Shown here: positions 10,380 through 20,620 of the stretch, in pieces
Position numbering within the stretch: the stretch's first letter is position 1
How the letters are laid out: each line of letters opens with the position of its first letter
Assembly: GCF_964237555.1 (NCBI RefSeq)
Contig: NC_091441.1
Coordinates: 76,538,280 to 76,602,279, forward strand
Length of the DNA stretch: 64,000 nucleotides
Direction: 5' to 3'
Origin: Oryctolagus cuniculus
Taxonomy: Eukaryota > Chordata > Mammalia > Lagomorpha > Leporidae
The notes under the pieces: generated by a model
What the model saw: the letters and a program-made list of their open reading frames with translations, nothing else
Told to the model about the DNA's origin: nothing
Database searches by the model: none
Program-made: the position numbers and the translations under genes

Positions 10380-10960
10380 TGTATCAAATATTAAAACTGT
10401 TACTGCTACTGATGACAACTCCCATGTACTGAACCGTTATTTGGCACCAAGTTTGAACAAAGAGTTTCGCCGGCGCCGCAGCTCAACTAGGCTAATCCTC
10501 CGCCTAGTGGCGCCGGCACACCGGGTTCTAGTCCCAGTCGGGGCGCTGGATTCTGTCCCGGTTGCCCCTCTTCCAGGCCAGCTCTCTGCTGTGGCCAGGG
10601 AGTGCAGTGGAGGATGGCCCAGGTGCTTGGGCCCTGCACCCCATGGGAGACCAGGAGAAGCACCTGGATCCTGGCTCCTGCCATCGGATCAGCGCGGTGC
10701 GCCGGCCGCGGCGGCCATTGGAGGGTGAACCAACGGCAAAGGAAGACCTTTCTCTCTGTCTCTCTCTCACTGTCCACTCTGCCTGTCAAAAAATAAATAA
10801 ATAAATAAATAAAAAATAAAATAAAATAAAAATGAACAAAGAGTTTCAAGACCTGATCCCCTCTAATCCTAGGGAGGAAAATGGCTGCCAACCCCATTTT
10901 ACAGATGAGAAAATTGAGTCCCTTGCCCAAGCATAAAAAGTTGCTAAGTGTTGGCATGAG
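10380..10960 (-). mobile_element. MIR copy split by a GC-type SINE
   Basis: The left part (10380-10468) and the right part (10848-10960) form one antisense MIR. The right part shows CCCATTTTACAGATGAGAAA, ATTGAGTCCCTTGCCCAAG. The SINE between them is bounded by an exact TSD, which proves the order of insertion. Confidence 0.7.
10469..10832 (+). mobile_element. GC-type C-SINE with exact 15-nt TSD
   Basis: Head GCCGGCGCCGCAGCTCAACT, B-box region GGTTCTAGTCCCAG, CCATCGGATCAGCGCGGTGC block, CT stretch and CTGCCTGTCAAAAAATAAAT tail extended to about 50 bases of A/T. TGAACAAAGAGTTTC is repeated perfectly at 10454-10468 and 10833-10847. The perfect TSD and high GC indicate a young copy. Confidence 0.95.
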
Positions 10961-10971
10961 CAACTGAACTT

Positions 10972-11245
10972 ATTTTTATTTTAAATTTATTTATTTCATT
11001 TTTTCTGAGAGGAAGAGAGAACTCCTATGCACAACTGCTAGGGCTGGCCCAGGCCAAAGCCAGAAGCCAGGAATGCAACCCAGGACTCCCCATGTGAGTG
11101 GCAGGGACGCAGGTACTTTGTGTCATCACCTGCTGCCTTCCCAGGGTACACCTTAGGAAGCTGGAATCCAGCAGAGCCGGGACTTGAACCCGTGACTCTG
11201 ACATGGGATGCGGATGTCCCCAGCATCATCTTCACGGCCGTGCCC
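10972..11245 (-). mobile_element. Old C-SINE
   Basis: TTTAAATTTATTTATTTC end, CTAGGGCTGGCCCAGGCC, AGCCAGGAATGCAACCC, CACCTGCTGCCTTCCCAGGG, GGGACTTGAACCCGTGACTC and GACATGGGATGCGGATGTCC. It lacks the GA stretch. Confidence 0.8.
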
Positions 11246-12099
11246 TCCACTTGTTTTTATATTAAAGGGAGTCTGATGCTGTGGGCGAGAGGCGCGGGGA
11301 GGTTTTCTCAAGGACTCGCTTCACCTGCTTTGAAGACGCATCAGGAGTTAGCGCCCGCAGCTCTGTGACCGTGGACCTCCATTCTTTCATCTGGGGAATG
11401 GGGCGATGACCCCGCCTTTCAGGGGACCTCGGGCTCGCAGCTGGAACTCAGCCTCAATTCTTCCAGAAGAGGCGAGGTTGTCCAATACGATGGCACGGCA
11501 ACTCAGGGAGAGTCTGGGGCTTTCGTGGTTTGGTTCATGCTGTGTCCCCTGCCCCAGTACCCCTGCCTCCTCCTACGCAGTAGGATTTCTTGAATTGAGC
11601 TGTCCTGAGGGCTGCTTAGGATCCGGAGAGACAGAAGGGAGCCGAACCAAGAGGAGAACAGTGAGCCGCTCTCATCTGGGTCAGCAGCCCTCGCGGCCTA
11701 CATGGTGAGCATGACCCATCCCCCGCGGCCCAGCCCTGGAGAGCAGAGCCAAGTTGGGAGTCCACGGACTCCCTTCTCCCCACATCTCTCTCTCTTCCTC
11801 CTCATAAGCTCCTCCTGGCCTCCCCTGGAGACCTCACTGTCTGTGCATTGGCAGGCTTGGAAAGAATCACTCTTGGATCCCTGGCACCAGCAGGCCTCTG
11901 TGAGGGTGGGAATCACTCACCCACAAACCCAGGATGACTGTCCCCTGCTTGCCCTACTGGTGTCTCCCTAGGCCCACAAGCTGCCCCAGTGAGGGTGCTG
12001 CTGCCTGGGGCCTTCCAGGAGTGCTAAGGAGAAGATGGGGGTTGGGGGCGCTTCCGCTGTATGCATTTGAAATTGATTGGCTCTTTGAAGTGACAGCCA
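11246..12099. other. Single-copy DNA
   Basis: Apart from a MIR-like fragment at 11350-11410, nothing is recognised. The frame at 11406-11708 has no family resemblance. Confidence 0.5.
11350..11410 (+). mobile_element. MIR core fragment
   Basis: AGCTCTGTGACCGTGGACC followed by TTTCATCTGGGGAATGGGGC matches the MIR sense core (TGTGACCTTGGGC..CATCTGTAAAATGGGG). Confidence 0.5.
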
Positions 12100-12340
12100 G
12101 GGGCTTGCATTGTGGCCTAGTGGGTTAAACCACCATCTGCAGTGCCAGCATCTCATACGGGCACCAGTACAGCTGCTCCACTTCTGATCCAGCTCACTGC
12201 TAATGCACCTGAGAAAGCAGCAGAAGATGGCCCAAGTCCTTGGGCCCCTGCCAGCCACACAGGAGACCCAGATGAACCTCCTGGGTCCCGACTTCAGCCT
12301 GACCCAGCCCTGGCTGTTGCAGCCCTATGGGGAGTGAACC
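12100..12340 (+). mobile_element. C-SINE, 3' truncated
   Basis: Head GGGGCTTGCATTGTGGCCTA, CAGCTCACTGCTAATGCACC, GAAGATGGCCCAAGTCCTTG, ending at GGGGAGTGAACCACC. The CT stretch and tail are missing. Confidence 0.85.
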
Positions 12341-12762
12341 ACCGGAGTTCCTTAGACAAGGGTTTATACCCTAGTAAAGAGTTCCTCAATAACTAATAAC
12401 AATTGTGAGTACTGTTGTACAGCAGGGGTATTTGAAAAAAGTTCATTGGCTTCTACTTTTAGAAGCCTCCTCTACATTCTGTGTTACATCAAACAGCAGG
12501 CACATATATAATCATATGTGTGTGTCTGTATATATAGTTAAAATCTGTAGATTTTTGATTTTGAACTTACTTGGCTAGGAATAGTAACTCATCTCATTTA
12601 CTGTTGGCTCAGCAGTCATCACACAGATTTGGAAGTTCTTGCAAAGTGGGGTGACCGACCCACAAGTTATGCTTAGATGGAATAACATTGTTATGAAAAC
12701 TAGACATCACGAGCAAAGTGGATCAATATTTTGTACACATTTATGTATTTTGACTCTGTATG
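12341..12762. other. AT-rich single-copy DNA
   Basis: Relatively AT-rich, with a TATATATA-like run near 12505-12540. GTATTTGAAAAAAGTTCATTGG at 12428-12449 resembles one terminus of the MITE-like element described at 27501 and 53180, so a fragment may lie here. Confidence 0.4.
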
Positions 12763-13137
12763 TGTTTTTATTTATTTATTTATTCGAAAGGGCAGAGTTA
12801 CAGAGAGAAGGAGAGACAGAGAGAGAGAGAGACAGAGAAAGTCTTTCATCCACTGGGTTACTCCCCAGATGGCTGCAATGGCCGGAGCTGTGCCGATCCG
12901 AAGCCAGGAGCCAGGAGCTTCTTCCGGGTCTCCCACGTGGGTGCATGGGCCCAAGGACTTGAGTCATCTTCTACTGCTTTCCCAGGCCACAGCAGAGAGC
13001 TGGATCGGAAGAGGAGCAGCTGGGACTTGAACCGGTGCCCATATAAGATGCTGATGCTTGAGGCCAGGGCATTAACCTGCTGCGCCCATATGGCACTGCA
13101 GGTGGCGCCTTTATCTGCTATGCCACAGCGCTGGCCC
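12763..13137 (-). mobile_element. C-SINE with a short internal duplication
   Basis: T-rich end TTATTTATTTATTTATTCG, GA stretch, TCGGAAGAGGAGCAGCTGGG and GGGACTTGAACCGGTGCCC. The head part is about 40 bases longer than usual: CATTAACCTGCTGCGCC is followed by a second head-like TTTATCTGCTATGCCACAGC. Confidence 0.88.
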
Positions 13138-13448
13138 CTGTATTTTTTTTTTTTTAAGTATTTCTAACCTTCAATTGTTTGTGTACCTTTTATTTTTTTC
13201 ATGGTCTCCAATATGTGTGTGTGTGTGACCTGGAAGGTGTGGTTCTGTGTGTACGTGTGTATTCTGCAGCCTTGCTGGGCTGGTGGCCAGGTACCTGTAG
13301 TAGCAAGGATAGGGGCTCTAGGTGCCACGCATCTTTTTTCCCACAGGTCGCAGTAGCAAGTTCCCTGGGTTGACTTCAGAGGTGTGAGGGCGTTTGTGCT
13401 TAGATAAGGAGGACTGTGACTCACATTTGAATCAGCAACTCTCCATAC
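13138..13448. other. Single-copy DNA with a short TG run
   Basis: A T11-13 run at 13142-13155 and a (TG)7 tract near 13214-13228. No gene signal. Confidence 0.5.
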
Positions 13449-13498
13449 CCTTTTTTTTTTTTTTTTTGAAAGACAGAGTGACAGAGAGAGGTAGAGCC

Positions 13499-13536
<38 letters not shown>

Positions 13537-13757
13537 GTCTTCCATCCACTGGTTCACTCCCCAAATGGCCGCAATGGCCAGAGCTGAGCCGATCCGAAGC
13601 CAGGAGCCAGGAACTTCTGAGTCTCCCACACAGGCGCAGGGATCCAAGGACTTGGACCGTCTTCTACTGCTTTCCTAAGTCATAGCAGAGAGCTGGATCG
13701 AACTGACACCCATATGAGATGCCAGCGCTGCAGGCCAGGGCTTTAACCCACTGCCCC
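13449..13757 (-). mobile_element. C-SINE with GACA microsatellite
   Basis: T16 end, GA stretch expanded to GACAGACAGACA units at 13513-13535, CCAGGAGCCAGGAACTTCTG, CGTCTTCTACTGCTTTCC and CCCATATGAGATGCCAGCGC. The head complement is cut at CACTGCCCC. Confidence 0.9.
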
Positions 13758-13784
13758 AATTAAAACATAATTTATATCTTTTAA

Positions 13785-14072
13785 GTTTTTTTTTTTTTTA
13801 AATTTATTTGAAAGCAGGGAGAGAGATTTTCCATCCACTGGTTCACTCCGCAGATGCCTGCCACAGGGCTGGAATAGACTGAAGCCAGGAGCCAAGAACT
13901 CCATCCTGCTCTCCTATCTGGATGGCAGGGACTCAAGTTCTCGAGCCATCACCTGCTGTCTCCCAGGGTGTGCCTTAGCAGGAGGCTGGCTTGGAACCGG
14001 AGGCGGGACTTGGTCCTAGGCACCCTCATAATAGGATGTGGGCATCCTCAGCAGTGGCTTAACCCACTCCTG
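13785..14072 (-). mobile_element. Old C-SINE
   Basis: T14 end, AATTTATTTGAAAGC, TGAAGCCAGGAGCCAAG, GCCATCACCTGCTGTCTCCC, TTAGCAGGAGGCTGGC and GCAGTGGCTTAACCCACTCC. Confidence 0.85.
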
Positions 14073-15769
14073 GAAAAGCTGGGGCAGCTGCAACCTGGTT
14101 GAAACCACTAAGAAACCCAGGACAGCCATGAATATTTCGCTTCGTGGCACATTAGTCAAGAAGTGAGCAAGGCAGGCTGGGGTCCTCACCTGGCCTGGAG
14201 CCCTTGGGGGATTTCTGAGTGTTCTTGCATCAGTTTACACGACAAGGAGGAGTGGTCAGGCTGTGCCCACTCTGAAGTCCAGGGAGGAGAGGAACAGATG
14301 GCAGTGAGCTTTGTCACCATGGTGGGAGCCGGCTGACTTCCTTTCACGCTAACGTTTATATCCTGGCACCCAGCAGCAGCGGGCATCCATGCCAGTGTGG
14401 GCTTGACCCAGTTCTGAGTGCCACCAAGCTGCAGAGACTCCTGTCCACGGGTCCCAGCTGGGCTGTGACTGTGCAGGGAACCCAGCAGGCGGTTGGGGGA
14501 GGGGCCAAGAGGGACTGACCCTGCAAGAACAGCTGTGGCTATGGGCAGTGCTCCCCGGAGCTGTGTGTTTGCTCCTGGCTGGGCTTCCCCACTGGCTGCT
14601 GCCTTGCAACTGAGCCAGCTGCAGCCTCCCGGGAGTTACAGGGGCCGAGGTGGATTTGAACTCAAAGCAGCCATACTCCAGGCCCGTGCTGATTTCTGCT
14701 GCATCCTGCTCCCTCTCTGAATCCCTAGGAATGTGCACACTCCGCAGAGGCTCATGGGGGAATTTCTGACATGCCTCAAAACCAGATTCCTCCGTCTTCC
14801 CCTGAAGCTGAGAAGAGAGAGGGCGTGGGTGAGTAGGTGGAGGCCTCGGGGACTCTGTCCAAGAAGTTTGTGGGACTAAGGGACAAGTTTATGTTGGTGC
14901 AAAAGACATTGAGACCATGCTCATTGTCTGCAAACTTTCTGAAGACTCCTAGGAGTGCGCAGATGCCCAGCACGGGAGGGGGAGGAGGGGCGAGATGCAG
15001 ACCACGTGGTGACCTGCCTGTCGGTGCCCTGATGGTGGGCTTCGTCAGACTGGGGGAGAGCCCCACAACTGCCCTGGGAGCCCAGAGGGGTGCCTGCTAA
15101 AAAGCTGCACAATGATATTCTCTTGGTGGGATTTCCTAGAAATGGACCTGGAAACAAATATTGGCATGCAGGAGTTTTCGTCTGGGACGTGACCTTAGCA
15201 AAGCATCCAGGGTGTGTTGTGGTTGTGGACAGAGGGAGCACAGAGCCACCGTGGAGCCCTAGGGAACAGCATTGAGCCTTGGGGAACAGCAGGGAATGGC
15301 TCCCTGCACCATCGCAGCATCCCCAGTCTTCCACAAGCTGCTTCTGGGGGTTTCTCCTGCCTGCCCTGCGTGCAAGCTGAGCTCTGTAGCCCGAAGAATG
15401 CCTTCCTCAGGGTCAAGGCTGTCCCTAAGGACAGAGGGAGGGGACGGAGTGCAGACGCAACAGCACCCAGCCCAGGCACCCCCAAGGGGAGCCTGACAGC
15501 ATTGCAAGCACTCCTGGCTCGAAGCAGTTGTCCTCATCCTCCCTCCACTGCCCTGGGCATCCACCTGTGGTGTTGCACTCCCACAGGCTGGCTCAGGGTA
15601 GCAAGGTCAGCAGAATGGAACGACCCCCTGCTGCTCAAACAGGGGGTGGGGGTGGGGGTGGGCGGCGCAGCTGCTTCCTGTGGCTTCTCTTCATTGGCTG
15701 CTTCTTCCTCTTCCTCCCCTCCAACGCAGGAAGCCAATAAAGAAATCCCGGTTTCCCGGCTTCCCGGCT
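14073..15769. other. Single-copy DNA, no gene seen
   Basis: The longest SINE-free stretch in the first 20 kb. Frames of 235 codons (15214-15921, plus) and 137 codons (14921-15334, minus) overlap each other and run into the GC-rich block, as chance frames do. A GGGGGT tandem tract lies at 15640-15662. Confidence 0.5.
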
Positions 15770-16300
15770 CTCTGGTTTTGTCCCCTGTGCGCCTCTTGGA
15801 GGACTGCCTGGCTGGCACGGGAGGGGGCCGCCGCGGGCTTGGCGCCAGGTGCGTGTGGGGGAGGGGGTTGGAGGCGCGGCCCAGGAGTGCGCTTTTCCTT
15901 GCGCTGCGACTTCTTGCCTGAAGCCTCCCTTGGCATCGCTCCAGCAAAAAGAAATTCCTGCCACGGCCGAATCCCCAAACCCCCGGGCTCGCAGCCCCCG
16001 GCCGCGCACGGCCCCTCGGGGACACCGGGTTCTGCGGGAGGAAGCGGAGCGGGAGCTTGGCTGCGGCGTGCAGGGCTGGCCCGCTCAGAAACCTCCAACA
16101 ACATCGCCCCTGTTCTCGCTCGCCGGCTACCGACGGCGCTTCCCGGCTGTTCTGCCTTCTGCTGCCTCTAACACAAACAGTTCCTTAAGGAGGTGGCTCA
16201 GGGGCCACGGGGCGGGGGTGGGGTGGCCGCTGCAGTCCCGGGTTATTAGAGGAGGAGGCGTAGACCCCGGGCTGTCTTCTCCTTCTCAGCCACAGCCCCG
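15770..16300. promoter_or_regulatory. CpG-rich block, putative promoter or enhancer
   Basis: CpGs are frequent (GGGGGCCGCCGCGGGC, CCCGGCCGCGCACGGCC). CCAAT boxes flank its left side on both strands: CTTCATTGGCTG near 15690 and GAAGCCAATAAAG near 15732. A strong plus-strand donor CCCCG/GTGAGC at 16300/16301 could end a first exon, though a pyrimidine tract plus AG also occurs just upstream at 16270-16289. No coding frame is supported. Confidence 0.45.
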
Positions 16301-16495
16301 GTGAGCTGGGTCTCTTGAGTGTGCCCGGGGTGAGCGCCCTGCCCCCGAATTCTTCTCACAAGTCCCAGAGCGAGCAGGTGAGACCTCCATGCTTTGCCCA
16401 TTGGCCTGTGAGGCTGCCAGGCCCAGAGGTCATGGACACAGACTTCCATAGTACACCCAAGGTGGGCAGTTGGCTGCCGGTTAAGACCCCTGTTA

Positions 16496-16822
16496 AGGGG
16501 CGGGTGTTGCGGAGTAGCGGGTAAAGCCTCCCTCCACCTGCGATGTTGGTGTCCCATAGGGGGCGCCAGTTTCAGTCTCAGCTGCTCCGCTTCCAATCCA
16601 GCTCCCTGCTCCTGCGCCTGGGAAAGCAGTGAAAGATGGCCCAAGTACTTGGGCCCCTGTACCCGCGTGGGAGACCAGGAAGATGCTCCTGGCTCCTAGT
16701 TTGGCCATTGTGAAGTGAACCATCCATGAGATAGAAGATTCCCACCCCACACACCTCTGCCTTTCAAATAAATAAATCTAAAAACAAAACAAAACAAAAC
16801 AACAACAACAACAAAAACAAAC
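16496..16822 (+). mobile_element. C-SINE with CAAAA/CAA tail
   Basis: Head GGGGCGGGTGTTGCGGAGTA, GAAAGATGGCCCAAGTACTT, CTGCCTTTCAAATAAATAAATC tail, then AAAACAAAAC and CAACAACAA units that extend the A-tail. Confidence 0.9.
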
Positions 16823-17075
16823 CTCTGTTAGGATTTCTGTGTCCACGTCAAAGTGCCTGGCTCAGTTCTTAATCCCAGCTTCCTGCTAAGGCAGACACTG
16901 TAGGTTGGCAAATGATGGCTCAAGTAGTTGGGGTCTTGCCACCCACACAGGAGACCTGGATGGATTTCTTGGCTCCTGGCTTGGGCCCAGCCCAGCCTTG
17001 GCAATTGTGGGCATTTGAGGGAACCAGTGGATGGAATATCTCTCTCTCCACTTATCAAATTAAAAAAAAAAATAC
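16823..17075 (+). mobile_element. Old C-SINE, head diverged
   Basis: CAAAGTGCCTGGCTCAG, AGCTTCCTGCTAAGGCAGAC, GATGGCTCAAGTAGTTGGG, CACACAGGAGACCTGGATGG and a TATCAAATTAAAAAAAAA tail. Confidence 0.75.
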
Positions 17076-17397
17076 ACTTCCTGTGTGGGAGTCCCTGCTC
17101 TGAACTTCCTGGAAGTAAAAGTAAAAAGGGGATCTGAATGGGTTTTGGAGTTTCTATCAGCTGCGGAAGTGAGAAGTGACGCGAGGAGAGCGTAGCGTTG
17201 TCTGCCGCTCCAGCCAAGAAGACTTTCTCAAGAGGCCGCGTGTGGAAGGGAACCGAGACAGGCAGCGGCAAAGACTTCAGAGACCACACTTTCCAGAGCC
17301 TGGAGACTCCATTCCAGGGAGTTCCGGAAGTGGAGGGGGCGTTATTAATGTGGGAGTAGACCAGGCATGTGTAGGGGAACCAAAGTTACATTATTTT
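17076..17397. other. Single-copy DNA with scattered CpGs
   Basis: GTGACGCGAGGAGAGCGTAG and GCCGCGTGTGG give a local CpG cluster near 17178-17245. CTGCGGAAGTGAGAAG carries an ETS-type GGAAGTG. No splice-supported exon is called. Confidence 0.4.
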
Positions 17398-18077
17398 TTC
17401 TTTTTAAGATTAATTAATTTATTTGAAAGAGTTACAGAGGGGCCGGCGCTGGGGCGTAGTGGGTAAAGCCACTGCCTGCAGGGGCTGGCATCCCATATGG
17501 CCGCCGATTCAAGCCCCAGCTGCTCCACTTCTGATCCCGCTCTCTGCTATGGCCTAGGAGAGCAGTAGAAGATGGCCCAAGTCCTTGGGCCCCTGTACCC
17601 ACGTGGGAGACCCGGAAGACACTCCTGGCTCCTGGCTTCAGATCGGCGCAGCTCAGGCCATTGTGGCCAATTGGGGAGTGAACCATCGGATGGAAGACCT
17701 CTCTCTCTGCCTCTCCTTCTCTCTCTCTTTCTGCCTCTCTTTCTCTCTTTCTGTAACTCTGAATTTCAGATAAATAAATAAATCTTAAAAAAAAAAAAAG
17801 AGAGTTACAGAGAAGAAGAGAGAGAGATCTTCCATCTGCTGGTTCACTTCCCAGCTGGTTGCAACAGCCAGCAATGGGTCAGGCTGAAGCCAGGAGCCAG
17901 GAGCTTCCTCCAGGTCTCCCACATGGGTGCAGGGGCTCAAGCACTTGGGCCATCTTCTGCTGCTTTCCCAGGCCATTAACAGGGAGCTGGATAGCAAATG
18001 AAACAGCTAGGACATGAACCAGCCTCCATATGAGATGCTGGCATCACCTGCTACACCACAGCGAAGGCCTCCGGCCC
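17398..18077 (-). mobile_element. C-SINE split by a nested SINE
   Basis: The outer parts (17398-17439 T-rich end; 17801-18077 body) form one minus-strand copy: GATCTTCCATCTGCTGGTTC, GCCATCTTCTGCTGCTTTCC, and the head complement CTACACCACAGCGAAGGCC. Confidence 0.92.
17440..17800 (+). mobile_element. Nested C-SINE, full length, with TSD
   Basis: Head GGGCCGGCGCTGGGGCGTAG, GTAGAAGATGGCCCAAGTCC, a long CT stretch (17699-17757) and an AATAAATAAATCTTAAAA tail with A13. AGAGTTACAGAG is repeated at 17428-17439 and 17801-17812. It sits head to head against its host, so the transcribed pair could fold. Confidence 0.95.
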
Positions 18078-18107
18078 CCATAATGTTTCTTTCTCTTTGG
18101 TTTTCAG

Positions 18108-18408
18108 ACACTCCGGAGGAGAGGTGGAAACCTCAGATGCGGCCTGCAGGCCTAGAGAGCTGCGTCTGAGTTGGGCCAGGGGTCGGGAACCCACCGGGAG
18201 AACCGGCTGTGGCGATGCGTCCCGGCCAGCTTGGATATCTTCAAAGGCAGCTAGCTGCTCCTGGGCTGCAGCTGAGCCATGCCTCCTGGGCCTAAGGAGC
18301 TCCGGGAGAGAGGAACTGGAAATTCCGGCTGATTAAACCGTGCATGTTGACAATGAACTGAAGACGGTGGAGAAGCTTTCGGAGAGCCAAGCAAAATGTG
18401 TGTGAGAG
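18108..18408 (+). other. Candidate spliced exon (5'-UTR or noncoding)
   Basis: A strong acceptor (TTTCTTTCTCTTTGGTTTTCAG, ending at 18107) is followed 301 bases later by a strong donor GAGAG/GTGAGC at 18408/18409. The interval is not SINE-derived and holds several CpGs. An ATG at 18396-18398 in a CAAAATGT context lies 13 bases before the donor, so translation could start here and continue downstream, but every long frame inside is unfamiliar. No downstream coding exon was identified. It could equally be a lncRNA exon or chance. Confidence 0.25.
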
Positions 18409-19483
18409 GTGAGCGCGGCCCACAGCCCTGGGCCTGCAGCCGCTGGTTTGGCATCGAAGTGACCTGGAGTGCAGCCAGTGCAGCCAGGCTGCCGGCCAAG
18501 CTGGGCACGAGAGCCCTAGAGCAGAGGTTCTGTGTCCTGCAGAGCCAAGGGGGCCACAGCCCTCCATTCCCCACTCCCCTTCCCTCTTGGGGAGGCTCTG
18601 GTTAGGAAAACGCAGCGCCGAAGCTGCCAGGGAGTCAAGGTCGCAGCCAGGTAGCCCAACCTGCAGCGGCCAAGGATGCAAAGGAGTGCCCTCGCCAGGG
18701 CATTGAGACTACAAGAGCTTGGGGGGGGGGGAGGGAGCTGTGACTCCAGACAAAGGAAGCTGCCCTAGTGGCTGCGTTGGGAGGCAACTTGTCACTTGTC
18801 ACCGGAGGACAGAGTTACCAGGCAGCATGTGGGGGGCAGGGGGACAGAGGGAGGAGCCAGGCGGGATCCTGCAGGCCATGCCGCAGGCAGAACTGCTAAG
18901 GGAAACCTCTCCAAACCGAGAAATACGGTGCAGAGGAAGAATGCAGCTCTTTCAGCACCGGATTAGGGCGGTGCTGGCCAGACCCGCCCGAGGATTACTT
19001 AATTCTCCACGGGGACTGCGCCTTGGCCTGCTTCAGCTGTTCACTGCTTGGGCCTGGGGCCACCAAGTCGCACGTGAGGGTGTGTCCTGGTAAAAGTCAC
19101 TGGGAGGCCCAAGGCCATGGCCCTGTGGCCCTGAAGGACTGTAGCCCGATTTGTTTCTGACTTAAACCTGCAACAAATCAACGCCTCCATCAGCCACACC
19201 CTCCCAGGCACCAGGAACCCCCAGCTGGCAGATGCTTCTCGAAGGAGCTCCACCACACTGCTGGTTCTCCCAGGAATGCGTTAAGCGAATGCTTAATGTG
19301 TGTTAATTCCCTATTAGTTTAAGAACCAGGCTTTTTTTTTTTTTTTTTTTTTTTTAATCTTCTCAACATTATTCTTTGACAGATCTCTGTCCTGCGCAAG
19401 CAGCTGCCAGGATCCCGCTTGCCTGAGACAGTGATGACGTCGGTATTCTGAGCAAATGAGACCCGGCCTCTTCATTCTCCCTT

Positions 19484-19500
19484 CCACTAGGGGGCGCTAT
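19484..19500 (+). promoter_or_regulatory. CTCF-type motif
   Basis: CCACTAGGGGGCGCTAT matches the published CTCF core (CCASYAGRKGGCRS) at every position. It lies in single-copy sequence within the long SINE-free interval and not in a repeat I recognise. The motif is on the plus strand. Confidence 0.7.
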
Positions 19501-20375
19501 CTCTTGGGGGGAAGTAATGGGTCTGGTTGGGAAGCAGTGTGCTGTTTCAGCCAAGTCCTTCAACAAGGGGCTCTCGTCCAGGCATGGTCCGTTTTGTTAG
19601 GATGCAGAGCACTGGGTGATAATTTATTGTAATGGGATCCAAACTAATGAACTCCGCTTGGAATTAAAATGTTTGGGAAATGCTCTTTTCCCTGGGTCTC
19701 CCCAGGGAGCCCCTACTCTGACAACCAGGGACCCGGTAGATTGCTCACAGATGTGTGGTTGGCAGAGTGCTTAGAAACGGGGTGAGATACCAGCCTCCAT
19801 TTCTGTCAATCATTGACCAGGAATGTAAAATCACCTGTTTACCATGCCCCTGCTAAAGAGGGACTCAGAGACAGGCAGAGAGGAGCCCAGTAGGTGGAGC
19901 TTTGGGTGCCCAGAGGGAGGACAACCATGAATGGGTCTCCGTGGATCTCAATGGGGTCTTGAAGCCCAGTCCTGACCCCTAAGGCCTTGCAGACTTTATC
20001 AGGCCCCAGGATCTCTCCCTCAGCCTGCAGTTCCTCTGTGAAGATCAACTCCTTAAGTCCAGGGAGTGACCCGGCCATCACAAAGACGCCAGTGGCCCCT
20101 GTAGTTAACATCTCAACGCTAGCCTCTAGTGGAGAGCTTTTGCAGGCACTTGATCAAATAAACTAATACCCTATCTGCCCTTGGAGACAGACTGACTGGA
20201 GCCTGTATCCCTGCCCCATCAAAGGAAGGCCACATGCCCTGTGGACCCACCCAAGGCCCTGATCTCCTGCTGATCTTCTGAAATCTAAGGCTCACTGCCT
20301 GGAATCCCTCGGGAAGCCGAGAAGCCCAGTGGTAGCTGCCGCTCCTTCCTCTGCATGCGAACACCTATCTTTCTG

Positions 20376-20415
20376 CCACCCCGAGTTTTGGGGTTCCACC
20401 CCGAGTTTTGGGGTT
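20376..20415 (+). repeat. 20-bp perfect tandem duplication
   Basis: CCACCCCGAGTTTTGGGGTT occurs twice in direct succession, with CC continuing after each. No other copy was noticed in the window. Confidence 0.95.
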
Positions 20416-20509
20416 CCGCAGCAACTCCTCCAGCCAACCCTGAGGATGTTCTCTAACCATCTCAGGAAAGAAAGGGGGTATTTAGTGCTCCGGGGATTAT
20501 GCTAGATCC

Positions 20510-20620
20510 CCACCTCCTTTAATCCTCTCAGCATCTGTTAAAGGGGCCTGTTGTCACCTTGCAGCAGGTAGGAAGCGACAGGCCCCAGGTCACAGCGACC
20601 AGTGGGTAGCGGAGGTGACT
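20510..20620 (-). mobile_element. MIR fragment
   Basis: CTCCTTTAATCCTCTCAGC and CCCCAGGTCACAGCGACCAG with GTGGGTAG form an antisense MIR core. Confidence 0.6.

Noticed and set aside
15214..15921. 235-codon plus-strand frame.
   Set aside because: Runs from unique DNA into a GGGGGT tract and a CpG-rich block. No domain recognised, and equally long frames exist on the other strand.
16290..16300. An 11-nt microexon between an acceptor-like tract and GTGAGC.
   Set aside because: Such short exons are very rare and there are no flanking exons to join. The donor alone is more likely the end of a longer first exon, or chance.
19839..20111. Minus-strand 90-codon frame with a segment (GPDKVCKALGV) that resembles the GP.KLCQAL region of 3-methyladenine DNA glycosylase.
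   Set aside because: The similarity is confined to about a dozen residues, no splice acceptor or neighbouring exon fits, and the right-hand half does not continue the match. A protein search returning only this stretch would confirm rejection; a full-length pseudogene alignment would overturn it.
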